Source: Galeruca laticollis (taxonomy: Eukaryota > Arthropoda > Insecta > Coleoptera > Chrysomelidae). Taken from it: 64,000 bases of DNA. Below the pieces are notes generated by a model. That model did not search any database. It was given only the letters and a program-made list of their open reading frames with translations, and had not been told where the DNA came from. The DNA is taken from positions 94,681,415-94,745,414 of the forward strand of contig OY998176.1 in NCBI GenBank assembly GCA_963921935.1, given 5' to 3'. A program made the position numbers and the translations under genes. This document shows, piece by piece, positions 11,725 to 22,291 of the stretch. Each line of letters begins with the position of its first letter. Position 1 is the first letter of the stretch.

Positions 11725-12460
11725 TTATTGTGTTTTAAGTATGGGAAAGCGTTGCACGGCTTCGATTTTTTTGGGATTGGGTCCAATCCCGTCGGGCGTC
11801 ACAGCGTGCCCCAGAAATTTTACTCCTCTACGCATGAATTCGCATTTGTCTAGCTGTACCTTTAGTCCCGATTGTCTTAATTTTTTGAAAACTAATCTAA
11901 GATTTTGTATATGCTCTTGCAACCCTGCACTGAAAATAATTATATCATCCATATACACAAGGCACACCCAGTTCTGCAAATCTTTAAGAACTTCGTCCAT
12001 CACCCTCTGAAAGGTACTGGGCGAGTTCTTTAGACCCATGGGCATACGTAAGAACTCGTAGTGACCATAGTCTACGTTAAATGCCGTTTTTTCTATCGAA
12101 TCCTTGCTCAACTTTATTTGATAGAATCCGCTAGCAAGGTCGATGGTACTTAAAAATTGGGCACGCTCCAATTTGTCCAAAATTTCATTTATATTTGGGA
12201 TGGGGTACCGATCGCTAATAGTTTTTTCATTCAGCTTGCGGTAATCTACCACAAGCCGCCATTTTTGTTGCCCCGATGCGTCTAGCTTCTTTTTTACAAT
12301 CCATATGGGTGAGCGCCATGGGCTCGACGACGGTCTTATTATTCCCTTGTCTAGCATATCATTTATTTGCCGTTGCACCTCTTCTTTAAGGGCATACGGG
12401 TACCTATACGATTTTACGTGTACTGGAGCTTCGTCGGTGGTTTTGATACAATGTTTAATT
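11725..12460 (-). pseudogene. pol reverse transcriptase domain
   Basis: This is a Ty3/gypsy reverse transcriptase. Visible blocks are IRPSSSPWRSPIWIVKKK, WRLVVDYRKLN, STIDLASGFYQI, FLRMPMGLKNSPSTFQ and the catalytic VYMDDIIIFS, so the active-site YMDD is intact. The frame ends at a stop in KTQ near 11727; RNase H homology continues directly after it. It is part of the same polyprotein as the protease and integrase segments. Confidence 0.92.
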
Positions 12461-12462
12461 CT

Positions 12463-13240
12463 TTAAGTAAACGTAAGAGGAACGCTGGGTTTTAAAAATA
12501 ATTCTTTATATTGTTTACATAAATTAATTATTTCCGACTTTTCTTCCGGATTCATGTGATCAGCTCTAATCAACTTTTGGATTTGAGTTTTATTTATTTC
12601 AAATTTATCCGGACTATTAAAAGTTTCAAATTTATAATATTCGTAAAAATTAGGGTTATAAGGGGTTGTACTTAGGGGTTCTAATAGCGTTATAGCTAAA
12701 CTTTTATTTGTTTCATTAATAAACTCTACTAGTGCTAAGCCATTATTGGCTATTGTTAGCATCTCGGGCACATATATATCACCTAAAACTACCTTATCAA
12801 TTAATATTTCTCCGTTAGATACTGTAACAGGGACTTGCTTTACGATTCTTTCACTAGGGCCAATTGATGTTTGGAATTTAATATCGGAAGGTTTTCTAAA
12901 CTTAATTGGAATTACAGCCCTATCACTAACAAGACACTCGTTATTCAAATCTATATTGAATTTCATGGAAATTAGATCGTTGGTACCAATAATTCCATCA
13001 AAGAATTCGTGAAAATCGTATAATATGAACCTTACCATATGATTGCTGTTAAATTCTCGGGAAGCTGGTATATCGGCTTGAAACTGCACATTTTTGGTTC
13101 CCACAGAGGTTGAGAGTAATACATTTGAATTAAATATGCAATTGAGATAAAATTTCTCGGCTTTAAGATTGATTTAGTACTTCCGGTGTCTATTAGCAGA
13201 TTTAATGGGGGTTTAGAAATACTGATATAGGGTAAGGGAT
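12463..13240 (-). pseudogene. pol protease and linker region, frameshifted
   Basis: The aspartic protease active-site block LLIDTGSTKSIL is at about 13205-13165 on the minus strand. A one-base-type frame change follows immediately, and the frame that is open from 13104 to 12463 carries the rest (FDGIIGTNDL, then the region leading to reverse transcriptase). In intact relatives the protease is the N-terminal part of the pol polyprotein and cleaves gag and pol. It abuts the RT frame at about 12460 after another frame change. Confidence 0.8.
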
Positions 13241-13264
13241 TATAAGAGGTAATGTTCAGTTCGA

Positions 13265-14516
13265 TTAAGTTATGGGGTTTACTGAGGCATTCTCTTGAAA
13301 ATTTCCACTAACATAATCAGAATCTACATAGTTTTCTTGCTCGCGAAAATGGGGGTTTGCGTCGACGTCGCCATGCGTCGTTTCGCATTCCGTCCCAATG
13401 TAGTCGTTAGAAAATAATTCTTCAGCTATGAAATTCGACCTTTGGCCGTTATTTTGAAAATAATTGCTTCTAAACGTTATTGAATCTTCTACTATATGAT
13501 GGGGGTAGTCTTGAATTTGTAGAAATAGCCATAGGCTCAGGTTTTGGAAGACGATGCATAGGAGTTTGATTAAGTTTGAAAACATTACGAGGAGGTCCGA
13601 AAACTTCTGAATTAGTTGGGTATTTTCTGGGTGGTAATTGTTGGGGTTGAACGTTAATGGGTTGACGAGGCCACGAAGGGCCTTGAGATAAATACGCATT
13701 AGAATTAGAGTTTGAGGGATAAGATGAAGCTGACTGATGATAATATTGGTTGCCGTGGTGTTGATGAGTTCGGGGGCCGTAATTCTGATTTCTGAAATTA
13801 TTTTTGCTTTGGTAGGACCTTTGATCATTTGAATGAGAATAAAACTTTTCGAAATTTTCAAATTCGTTAACATAAGCAATAGTATGCTCCAGTGATGCTG
13901 GTTGCTTTAAATGCATGTTGTTTCGTAAAGTATCGGTGCAGCCCGCAATAAAGGTATTTATTGCCGTATTGTCACAAAATTGCATATGTATAATTTTCTC
14001 GTTCTGGTTAAGATTATTATCGTTACTAATTCTTTGTATGATGCTGCTTCTCAATAATTGCAACCTATTCCCGAATTCTATCAAATTTTCATTTTTGTGC
14101 GGCCTGTTTCGCGTGAGCTCTTGCGTTAAACATTCTAAATTACGTTTGTCCGAAAAACGTTGCCTAAGCGCACCTTTTAACAGTTCCCAACTATTCAACT
14201 CTACTCTATTCCCGACCATTAGTTCGGCTTTTCCGACAAGGTTACCCTGAATGCATTCAAGAATATGATCGCTCAAATCTTTATCATTATAATCCTTATA
14301 CGTCGCGATTAGGTTATCGCAAAGAGAAATAAATTTGTTGAGAGTATTCGTATCCCCATAATAAGGTTTGATATTTGAAATTTTTGACTTAAACAACTCC
14401 TAGTTGATAGGACGAGGTTCTAATTGACCGATTGGCATATTAACTTTACTATTATTACTTTCACTGCTGATATTCAAACTCTTAAGAGATTCTATCATGG
14501 AATCAGTATCAATCAT
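13265..14516 (-). pseudogene. Errantivirus-type gag, interrupted
   Basis: This is the capsid-like polyprotein of the element. The first ATG (14516) opens a frame that hits TAG at 14402-14400. The same frame then continues open to 13470 with a helical capsid-type region (LKGALRQRFSDKRN, FIAGCTDTLRNNM) and an Asn/Gln/Pro-rich C-terminal part lacking a CCHC knuckle, as usual in errantiviruses. A frame change near 13500-13520 leads into a second segment ending at 13265, with SNFIAEELFSND. The gene is upstream of protease in the normal order and is broken by at least one stop and one frameshift. Confidence 0.85.
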
Positions 14517-14788
14517 AAAGGTTTTATTCAATTACAAATAAAATTGTCTTAACAACTATCCTTCCCGAATTAATGAAAATAAGGAAGAGGCAAAAAGGAA
14601 ACTTAGCACTTACCTCGATGGTTTTCTGGCTAGTTGTACCTCTCCCGAGTTTTTGTCCACCACGTAACTGTACCACACAAGGGACGATTTCCACAGAAGG
14701 GATGATTTGCACTGGTTCCACTGAAGGGATGGTCTCCACTGAAGGGATGTAAGTTCGAATTTTATAAACACGTTAGGACAACACGCGT

Positions 14789-14806
14789 AATCCTACTGAC
14801 TGCGCC
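14789..14806 (-). promoter_or_regulatory. Primer-binding site resembling the tRNA-Ser 3' end
   Basis: Immediately inside the 5' LTR the minus strand reads TGGCGCAGTCAGTAGGAT (its first T is the last LTR base). This matches the complement of an insect tRNA-Ser 3' end except at one position, as in 17.6/297-type errantiviruses. Confidence 0.85.
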
Positions 14807-15011
14807 AGATATGTATTTCCAAACAGAAATACTATTTTTAGAAAGATATTTTATTTAATTATTACAAAGAGAGATTTTATTCTCGGAGTGGTTATACAAA
14901 AACTGATTTACAAATATAAAGCAACTAAAGAACTATGATAACAAGTGTACATGAATTCTAACTAATGATATATGATACGGTGCAGTTGCAACCAATTATG
15001 ACCTCGTAACT
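14807..15011 (-). repeat. 5' LTR of the errantivirus-type element
   Basis: It is 205 bp and nearly identical to 7721-7925. It begins AGTTACGAGGTCATAATT on the minus strand. In the element's orientation this copy is upstream of gag and is followed by the primer site. Confidence 0.93.
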
Positions 15012-15015
15012 TGCG

Positions 15016-15098
15016 ATATCTTTTTGTTAATATCCTTCGTTATATAGAGTTACAATTTGCACCGCTTTAACTTCATTGCAGTGTCTAACTGGTGGCAT
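15016..15098 (-). pseudogene. Tc1 transposase N-terminus, displaced by the LTR insertion
   Basis: The minus-strand frame starts at ATG 15098 with MPPVRHCNEVKAVQIVTLY and runs into QKDIA at the insertion point. This joins in phase to ARRLRRGQ at 7720 once the LTR element and one copy of the TGCG duplication are discounted. A TAA at 15027-15029 interrupts the first helix-turn-helix. It shows directly where the retroelement landed. Confidence 0.9.
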
Positions 15099-15407
15099 AC
15101 TGATGTTTTCAATAGCAACAAACACAAACACTATTTTCTATTACTTAGTTAATTACACTACAGTATCATATTTCCAGACCTAATTCACTGTAATTATTAA
15201 AATATGTCATTAATTGTTTTTCATAAAAGGCACAAGAGAATAATATGCGCCATTAATATCAATTAAACGTCAAAATATGTTAAGTCAAATGAGTAATAAG
15301 CCTACTAGACAACTAATATCAGCGAATGTAAGTTTACGGCGATTATTCAAATTTATTTCGAAATAATGATGATTACAAAAAATATTCGATAATTTTGTCC
15401 ATGAGTT

Positions 15408-17300
15408 TATATTTTTGTGAAAATAAAAACAAGAAATGACTTTATCATGGAGGTTAAAGAGAAGAAGAGCAATAGCCGTAGAAAAAATTGTCCCAGAAAT
15501 ATGGACAAAATAAGTGAGGCGCTGCGATTGCTAAGTTGTCTCGAGCTCCGCCAATCCAAACGCCTGTCGGATTCAATGATACGTATGGCAATGATATTGT
15601 TCAAATAAAATGACGCTGTAGCGCCGTAAATAAAAATTATGAATGCTCTTGATTTTAGAGTTGAGGGTACAGATACTAGGTGCATGATTTCCTTTCTGTG
15701 TATCGAACGAAGTTACTGATGCAAGCTGCATTTCGTCAACAAGTGGAATTACACGGCGATTTTTCATATCCATAGATAATGCTTTTGCTCTTGAGCAATC
15801 AAAAAGTGCGGTTTGGAATCCAAAAACCGACACACGTATATCCCCCTTCGGTATATTTTATTATGTTTTAGTTTTGTTGCATTGATGCAGGTCGAAACTG
15901 AAAGCTGCTGAAACTCTAGGAGATCTGTAATTTTGCTTTTCACAATTTCTTCGGAACGTTGAGCACAATCGGATTTAGCATTTATAAACTGCTGTGTAAA
16001 TAATACAACCAAATTAATTCTAAGTGAATTTGAAGTTGAATTTTGATAAATGATATTTGATTATTTCCAAGTACTGTGCCATTAAAGACATTGTAAATAG
16101 AAAAGTAAAACATAGTCAAAAATATATACGTCATTATCATGAATGATTTTAATTTGATAGAATTCAAAATCGAAACGTATTTCTACTATAATTAATGATT
16201 TTCTTTGGTTATATAGAGAATCGACAGTATATTGGAAGAATGAAAGTCTCAAAAAATGTTTGAGAAGGTTATTTAGTAAATTCCATTTTCAGTGACGGTT
16301 CAGAGAGAGGCAGCCAGAAAGAAATGCTCCAACTATATCACTACTTCCTTTCATCTCTAAACTTATCGAAACATGTATACATAATAGACTCATTAATAAA
16401 AAAAGAAGATTCTAAATTCTACATTTTGAGGAAAAATTGAAATTGTATATTATTTAACGACTGACGAAAGTAGCATTTTCTACAATCGAGAGAAGTTTAT
16501 CAAATGAGGCACGGCCAAGTGTGATAATGTTCTCAAGCTGAAGAAAATTCTTTTCGACTTGTAGAACACTATTCTTTCCCTATGCCCATGGTTCATTATA
16601 TAGGACGTACAAGAAGTTTCAAAGAGTTGAATTATCTTTAACATGATCTCGACTAAATCAGCGATGTACAATGTTTGTTTTGGCATCTACCTTTATATTA
16701 TAATTGAACATCTAAACTTTTGCCATATACATACTGTATAAAATCCCTAAAATTAAATTTAACAAGGCAACAATAATTTTATTCAATTACTAATTCACAA
16801 ACTTTGAGTAACTCAATACAAAAAATTGATTTACATATTGATTGATAATTGAACTAGTGTAACTCGTTTTTGAAGTTACAAAGCTCCGGTGGCTCTTCGT
16901 CTGGTGAGCAGTGTTCGCAGGATCTTGCGAGTCACAAGAATCAACAGGAATAGGGCGCCACTTATTTTTTGGTAGTTTTTTAAAAATAAGAAATTACTTA
17001 CACCACTTCCTTCTTCTCTAAATTCAACTTAAATTTGTAACCATGATGATATTATTAGAAAAATGAAAATCAGAAACTCACTATATGGTTTGTTTTAATC
17101 AAATAAGTTTACAGGCGCATGTAATCAACTATTTATGATGAAAAAATAAAAATACGCATTAGGTGCATTGAATGTAAATAAAAACCATAATAACCCCTAA
17201 ATACAGCTGTATTTAAGTTTACATTTGGTGAACCGTTTATTTAAATTGAAAACATATATACATAGATATAGACTTGCTTTTGAGAAAACAGATATTGTGA
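15408..17300. other. AT-rich spacer with a possible P-element/THAP9-like scrap
   Basis: No clear gene is visible. On the minus strand, 15573-16012 holds two overlapping open frames, one with RVIPLVDEMQLASVTSF. This loosely resembles the VDEM block around the first catalytic Asp of P-element/THAP9 transposases, but the similarity is short and I would not rely on it. The rest shows only scattered short open frames. Confidence 0.25.
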
Positions 17301-17310
17301 ACAAAATTGG

Positions 17311-17612
17311 CTAGGTCGGCGAATCTGAAATTAATTTACCACTCAACGACTGTACTATTTTAAGAATATTGCTTGGTACGCTTACCTCCTTGTTAAAGGA
17401 AAACCTCTTTCCCCAATTCACAACAGCAGAGAGCGGCTTCTTAACAATGCCCGCAAACGAAATCCTAAAATTCTCTACTGCTTCTCGATATTCCAAAACC
17501 GGATCTGTTAACCCGAAACTAAACGGACTCCAAGTATCATAACGGCCAATCATCTTCTGATAATCCCTATGATAAATTCTTATTTTCGGCTGACCAATGG
17601 AATATCTCCACT
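17311..17612 (-). CDS. Unrecognised open frame with coding-like composition
   Basis: The minus-strand frame is open from just after a TAG (17615-17613) to a stop at 17311, about 100 residues. It includes RIYHRDYQKMIGRYDTW, FSFGLTDPVLEYREAVENF and KKPLSAVVNWGKRFS. The residue mix (aromatic and charged, few Ile/Asn/Lys runs) is unlike translated AT-rich noncoding DNA. I do not recognise the family. It could be a host exon or a piece of an unknown element. There is no obvious splice-site pair that would settle its limits. Confidence 0.3.
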
Positions 17613-18245
17613 AGATATAACGAACTCCGAACTCAACCGAGCTGGCTTAGTGAATTTCAGATTTATGAAGTACCCTAGTACTTAACCTGTTTAGTGAAGT
17701 GTCAACGTCAATCTAATCAAAAATAGTATCTATTATGAATGTCATAGTAAATGACATAAAAAACAAAACAAAATTCAATAAGGCGCTCGCAATTAAGGTA
17801 TAACCAATCGACGACTAAAATCAACGACAAAGTTTATTTATTTTATGTCTGAAGCCATTCTAAACTTTGTGTACTAGTTGTATGAACTGTTTACGAAATG
17901 TAACCTCATTCAAATATAAACATTGTATTGAAAGAAACAGTTCAATGAGTTGTATAATTATCCAGTACTGGTAAGTAAACAATACATTAATTTTTAATTA
18001 TATATTTAATCAAGGTTTTAGTTTCTTTCAGGAACTTGTGTAGCTGTTAACTAAATTACTGTTCAAGATGCAATTACCTGTGTTAATTAATAACAATACT
18101 GTGTGTAGATAATTTAGTGACTGTTTAAGCTGATTATTGATTTGAAATAGAATATATTTCGAAGTAGACAGACAATAATTTCTTGATGCTTAAGGTAAGT
18201 CTGAATGTTACACTAGAACAGTTACTTCAAATGATTGGCATGTCA
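17613..18245. other. AT-rich spacer, nothing recognised
   Basis: No coding, RNA or repeat signal is visible up to the (TTC)n tail of the neighbouring RTE-like element. Confidence 0.5.
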
Positions 18246-18293
18246 GCAACTTCTTCTTCTTCTTCCTATTCGTATTTAAGATCTTGTGATCTG

Positions 18294-19976
18294 TTAGTTT
18301 TGAAGGTTCCTCTTCATCATTTCCTGGGAGGTGGACTGCCAACTGTCCTTCCATCTCTTAGGTGGTCTACCGGGTGCTCTTTTCCCTGTTGGTTTCCCTT
18401 CAAGTGCGATGCGTGGCAGTCTGCTCTTCTCCATTCTCACATGAGCGTACCAATGCCTTCTTCTTTGTCTTCCCCATCTTACGATGTCTTGCACTCCACA
18501 TTGTTCCCTGATGTCATTGTTTATAATTCGGTCCCTTCTGGTTTTTCCCACTATAGTCCTGAGCGTTTCCATTTTGGCTACTCTAAGCATGCTTGTCGTT
18601 TTGTTGGTTCCTTCTCTGGTTTCTATTCCGTATGTCATGATTGGCCTGATACAAGTCTTATAGATCCTAACCTTGCTATCCTTTCGCATGCATTCGTTTG
18701 CCCATCTTGTTTGCTTTAAGCAGCCCGATATGGCAGTCGCTTTGTTAATCTGTCTTCCTAAGTCCTTCACTGGGTCGTGATAACTCGACAGATCCATACC
18801 CAGATATTTGAATTATGAGACTTGCTCGATGATTTTTCCCTGGACTTCCAGCTTACATCTTACAGGTTCTTTAGCAAAGGTTGTGCTTCTCGTTTTTTCT
18901 ATGGATATGGTCATGTTCATCGCTTGGCTGACCTGGTAGAATTTGTGCAGTTGTCTCTGTAGATCGTCCTGCGTTTCCGCAATAATAGCTGCATCGTCGG
19001 CGTAGCATACCATGCTTAATCTTTTATCCTGTCCCATTCGGTATCCCATATTTAGTGATGATATTTCCTCTATAATTCTGTCCATTAAGAGATTGAACAG
19101 ATATGGGCTAAGGCTATCGCCTTGTCTGATGCCTCCTGGTGTTGGTATCTCTTCCGTATAAGTGTCTCCTGCCTTTACTTTGGTCATGTTGTTCGTATTG
19201 AGACTGCGGACTGCTCTTACGATGGTGTCTGGCGTTTCTTTCGCTATCAGTATGTTTATGATGTCGTATAGATGAACCCTATCAAATACCTTGGTCAATT
19301 TGATGAAATAGACATACGCTGGTGTATTAAATTCTATAGATTTTTCTTTGATTTGTTTGATAATGAATATTGCGTCGGTCGTGGATCTGTTTCGTCTGAA
19401 ACCTTGTTGTTCTTTCCTGTTTGTTATTTGTGCCTCGAGTCTTTCTTTCAAAATGCTAGTAAAGAGTTTCATGCTTGTGTTCAGCAGCGTTATGCCCCTC
19501 TAGTTGTCTGGGTGTGTCTTCTGTCTTTTCTTGAATATAGGGATAGTCATACTTTTGTGCCATTCCGTAGGTATTTCCGATGTTTCTAAAATTTTGTTGT
19601 AGAGAATATTCAGATGTTTTCCTAGCTTGGGTCCAGCATATTTTAGAAAATCGTTTGGGATAAGGTCTGTTCCGGGAGCTTTTCTGTTTTCCAATTTTTT
19701 TATTTTTGCTGTTACCTCTTCTTCGTTCAGTGATATTTGATGATTTGACTCGTAGTTTTCGATCCTTATGGCTTCTTTGGTGTTGTTAAGTTCCCTAAAG
19801 TATTTTTCCCATGCGTCTTTGGTGACTCCTTTTGTTTGCACGAACTCGTTTATTGGCTTTTCCCTATTCTCAAGCATCTTCCAGACTTTCTTAGGTCGTA
19901 ATCCATATCGCTTGTAAATTTTGCCCAGTAATCCCGTTTTATGGCTTTGATTCTTTTTATTGATTCTGTTTCTCAC
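18294..19976 (-). pseudogene. RTE-like reverse transcriptase and C-terminal region, frameshifted
   Basis: The first segment (19976-19500) has KKLENRKAPGTDLIPNDFLK and ends at a stop in KTHPDN. The core (19472-18813) has QQGFRRNRSTTDAIF, GGIRQGDSLSPYLFN and the active-site VCYADDAAIIA. The final segment (18797-18294) has IRPIMTYGIET, RRDRIINNDIREQCGV and a basic APGRPPKRWKDSW end. The intact YADD suggests the core decayed mainly by frameshifts. The enzyme would copy its own RNA at the nicked site. Confidence 0.87.
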
Positions 19977-20132
19977 TTCTGTATATTCGGAGTGTTTCTC
20001 TGGTATTGGTGAGCTCCTGTATATCAGGTAGGATTTCTTTTTCTGCTGCGATAGTTCTTAAACTTCTTGACAGAACCAGGGTTTTCTGCTATTATTGGTC
20101 CCATTTATGTTGACTTCTCTTTTACCAATGGA

Positions 20133-20924
20133 TTATTCGGCTGCTTCTACGATACATGATTTGATTTTGTTCCAACAGCTCTCCACATCACACTCCAGCA
20201 TATTAAGTCCTTCCAGTTTATTTGTTAATCGGTTCTCATACAGGTTTCTCGTACTATCATCTGTCAGTGATTCGATATTAAACTTTTCGAAGAATACAAG
20301 AGGTTTTTTGGCTCTGTGGGGTGTTTCCATAATCATTTTACACAATAACAGGTTGTGATCTGTGCCGATGTTCGCAGAGGTGAGTGCTCTTACATCTATT
20401 ACTTGTGATGGTGTGATTGTCCTGTTACTTATTATATAATCAATCACTGACTTTTGATCTCTGGAGTTACTAAATGTATATTTATGTTGCTCTTTGGGAG
20501 GGAAATACGTGTTGTTTATCCGTAGATCGTTTCTCGCACAGAAGTCTATCAGGAGTTCTCCATTTTTGTTGGTTATCTCTTCATTATATTTTTGTTGTAT
20601 GCCTGGTATTACTTCCCTGCCTATTCTGGCGTTCAAATCTCCGAGTATAATGATTTTATCCGTGTTGCTTACTATGTCTATAGTATTTTGTAGGTGTTGT
20701 TAAAATGTTTCGCTCTCCTCTGTGGGTTTACTTATATCCGGGGCGTATGTGCTTATTAAGTGTGTTTGCATGTGGTTGACTTTTAGCGACATTTTCAGGA
20801 TTCTGTCGTTAACGTAGTCTATGTTTTCTATACATTGTTCGTATTTCTCGTGAAGTAGAATTCCCACTCCCGATTTTGCTCGTTCTTGCTTAGCTTTTCC
20901 GCTATATTCTAAAGATGTAATCAT
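20133..20924 (-). pseudogene. RTE-like endonuclease domain (APE type), partial
   Basis: These two frames form an apurinic-endonuclease-like domain that nicks target DNA for retrotransposition. 20924-20700 has AKSGVGILLH and LISTYAPD. After a stop and frame change, 20636-20133 has MNARIGRE, LRINNTYF, SVIDYIISN and GTDHNLLLCK, the latter holding the late Asp-His pair of the catalytic site. The N-terminal strand with the first catalytic Asn is missing because of the 5' truncation. Confidence 0.82.
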
Positions 20925-20944
20925 CGTATCTTGATGTGCAACTT

Positions 20945-22215
20945 AATATTTGAAAATACAACAACTAATTTTCATCAGTAGAGACTTAAGTTAACGTTAT
21001 GTCGGAAACTGGTGTTTTTGGTTAAATTAAAACGTGACGAGAATTGTTGATTTAAAAATAGTTATAGAAAAAATGTTTTGCGAAGTGGATTCCTTAGTAG
21101 ACAGTCGATAGAACAATGCTGTTACTAAACTTGAAATATAGTTCAGATCACCTGTGATGATAGATTTTCAAGATTCTTGTCCATATCAGTTCTGGCCTTA
21201 TTCCAGTTCCTGAATTTGTTCTCTCCAATTTTCCAAATCTACCTTCTATCGAAATGGAAATTTAATTGTTTCGGCTAAGCTAGTATTTTCCAGTATTACC
21301 AAAGGTTATTTACTGATGATATCTTGGCTGAATTATTTGATAGTTGCTTGACTTTCGTAGATAATATTTTTTTCATATTCACGGTTCTCCACGATTCTAC
21401 CGTTATTTTGAATATCCACACATTGTATATTGTCCACGTTTAAAAAATTCAGTACGAATAAATACTCATATGTTTGATTTTCATCTTTGTTCATGGATAT
21501 GAATTTGTAATAAAACTAGTTTTCGACTGACATTTTTCAATAAATAATGCACAATGGTGTCGATTTAATGCCATTAAATTTTGCATGAATAAAAACAAAA
21601 CCTTCATTTATTAATTTCACGTTTCATGAAAAAGTAATTACTATTTTTATTTAGTAGCTAGCGTGTTATAAAATAATAGCTTCTAGTTGCAGATCAATGA
21701 AAAATAATGTTTTTTCAGTCATGACGTTGACATTTATTAATTTATTGAATTAATTAATACGTAAACGGTTTGTTAAATACTGATTGAAATTATTGATTCG
21801 TTTAAGCTTTATCGTAATAGTTAGAAAAACGCTGCACTGATAGTAACACATAGAGGGCTGAACAGAATACAAATATTACAGTTAGTATATGTGGACAAAC
21901 GAGATATTCTTTTAATCTGCTAACCATCATCAATTACAATTTTTACAAAAAGTTTGTAGTCAAATGATTGAGCAACATGTAGCAAAATTCGCTCTCTTTT
22001 GTAGGTACTTTCAAGATTTCAGTTTTCACCCCATATGCAAAAGCACAGTTTTTATTCTTATCACATTTGATCTAGAGGGTGAATCGAAGTTAGTTTCGAA
22101 TATTTCATCCAAATCGGTATTATCCCATAGATTTCGGAACCCAAATGGTTCGGTAACTGGACTATTAGTAGGTTACTAGTTTTATTTAACCGAAAAAGGT
22201 TTTGCTGCTGTATAA
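20945..22215. other. AT-rich spacer; its right end may be Penelope 5' DNA
   Basis: No gene is recognised. A short plus-strand open frame at 21964-22179 has no known motif; it lies directly before the Penelope inverted repeat and may belong to that element's leader. Confidence 0.4.
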
Positions 22216-22291
22216 GATCGGGCAATCTCTTCATAGAACCCCATTCTAGATTTTAGATTAGAATGGGGTTCTATGAAGAGATTGCCCGATC
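22216..22291. repeat. Perfect 33-bp inverted repeat at the Penelope start
   Basis: The arms GATCGGGCAATCTCTTCATA... (22216-22248) and its exact complement (22259-22291) are separated by GATTTTAGAT. The ATG of the Penelope frame (22263) lies in the right arm, so the transcript start of the coding region would be in a strong hairpin. Confidence 0.95.

Larger units (their letters stand above)
7721..15011 (-). mobile_element. Errantivirus-type (gypsy family) LTR retrotransposon, full-length but mutated
   Basis: Two LTRs of 205 bp (7721-7925 and 14807-15011) enclose gag, pol and env-like frames in the order of insect errantiviruses, read right to left. The 4-bp target duplication TGCG lies at 7717-7720 and 15012-15015. 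The LTR begins AGTTACGAGG and ends ATATCT (AG...CT ends, as in errantiviruses). A primer site matching tRNA-Ser and a purine tract are in the expected places. Stops and frameshifts in gag, protease, pol and env mean the copy is inactive. It is an endogenous copy of an insect retrovirus-like element. Confidence 0.93.
6554..15407 (-). mobile_element. Tc1-type transposon split by an LTR retrotransposon
   Basis: Terminal inverted repeats with CTCATGGACAAAATTATCG and a following ATATTTTTT stretch lie at 6554 onward and, inverted, ending at 15407. TA dinucleotides flank both ends (6552-6553 and 15408-15409), as expected for Tc1/mariner. The element's own DNA is about 1.56 kb; the rest is the nested LTR element 7721-15011. 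The inserted element duplicated the four bases TGCG inside the transposase reading frame. Confidence 0.9.
18246..20944 (-). mobile_element. RTE-like non-LTR retrotransposon, 5'-truncated
   Basis: The minus strand carries endonuclease then reverse transcriptase and ends, as RTE elements do, in a simple-sequence tail (GAA repeats at 18251-18264). The 5' end falls inside the endonuclease at about 20935, so the copy is truncated. The seven bases GCAACTT occur at 18246-18252 and 20938-20944, a possible imperfect target duplication. Several frameshifts break the frame. Confidence 0.82.

Noticed and set aside
11060..12010. Plus-strand frames opposite the RNase H and RT regions
   Set aside because: Antisense shadows of pol.
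15407..15685. Open frames flanking the right Tc1 end
   Set aside because: They cross the element boundary, lie on both strands and have no motif.
18183..18719. Plus-strand open frame of 178 codons
   Set aside because: It lies opposite the RTE C-terminal region and is Ser/Leu-rich only because of antisense codon bias.
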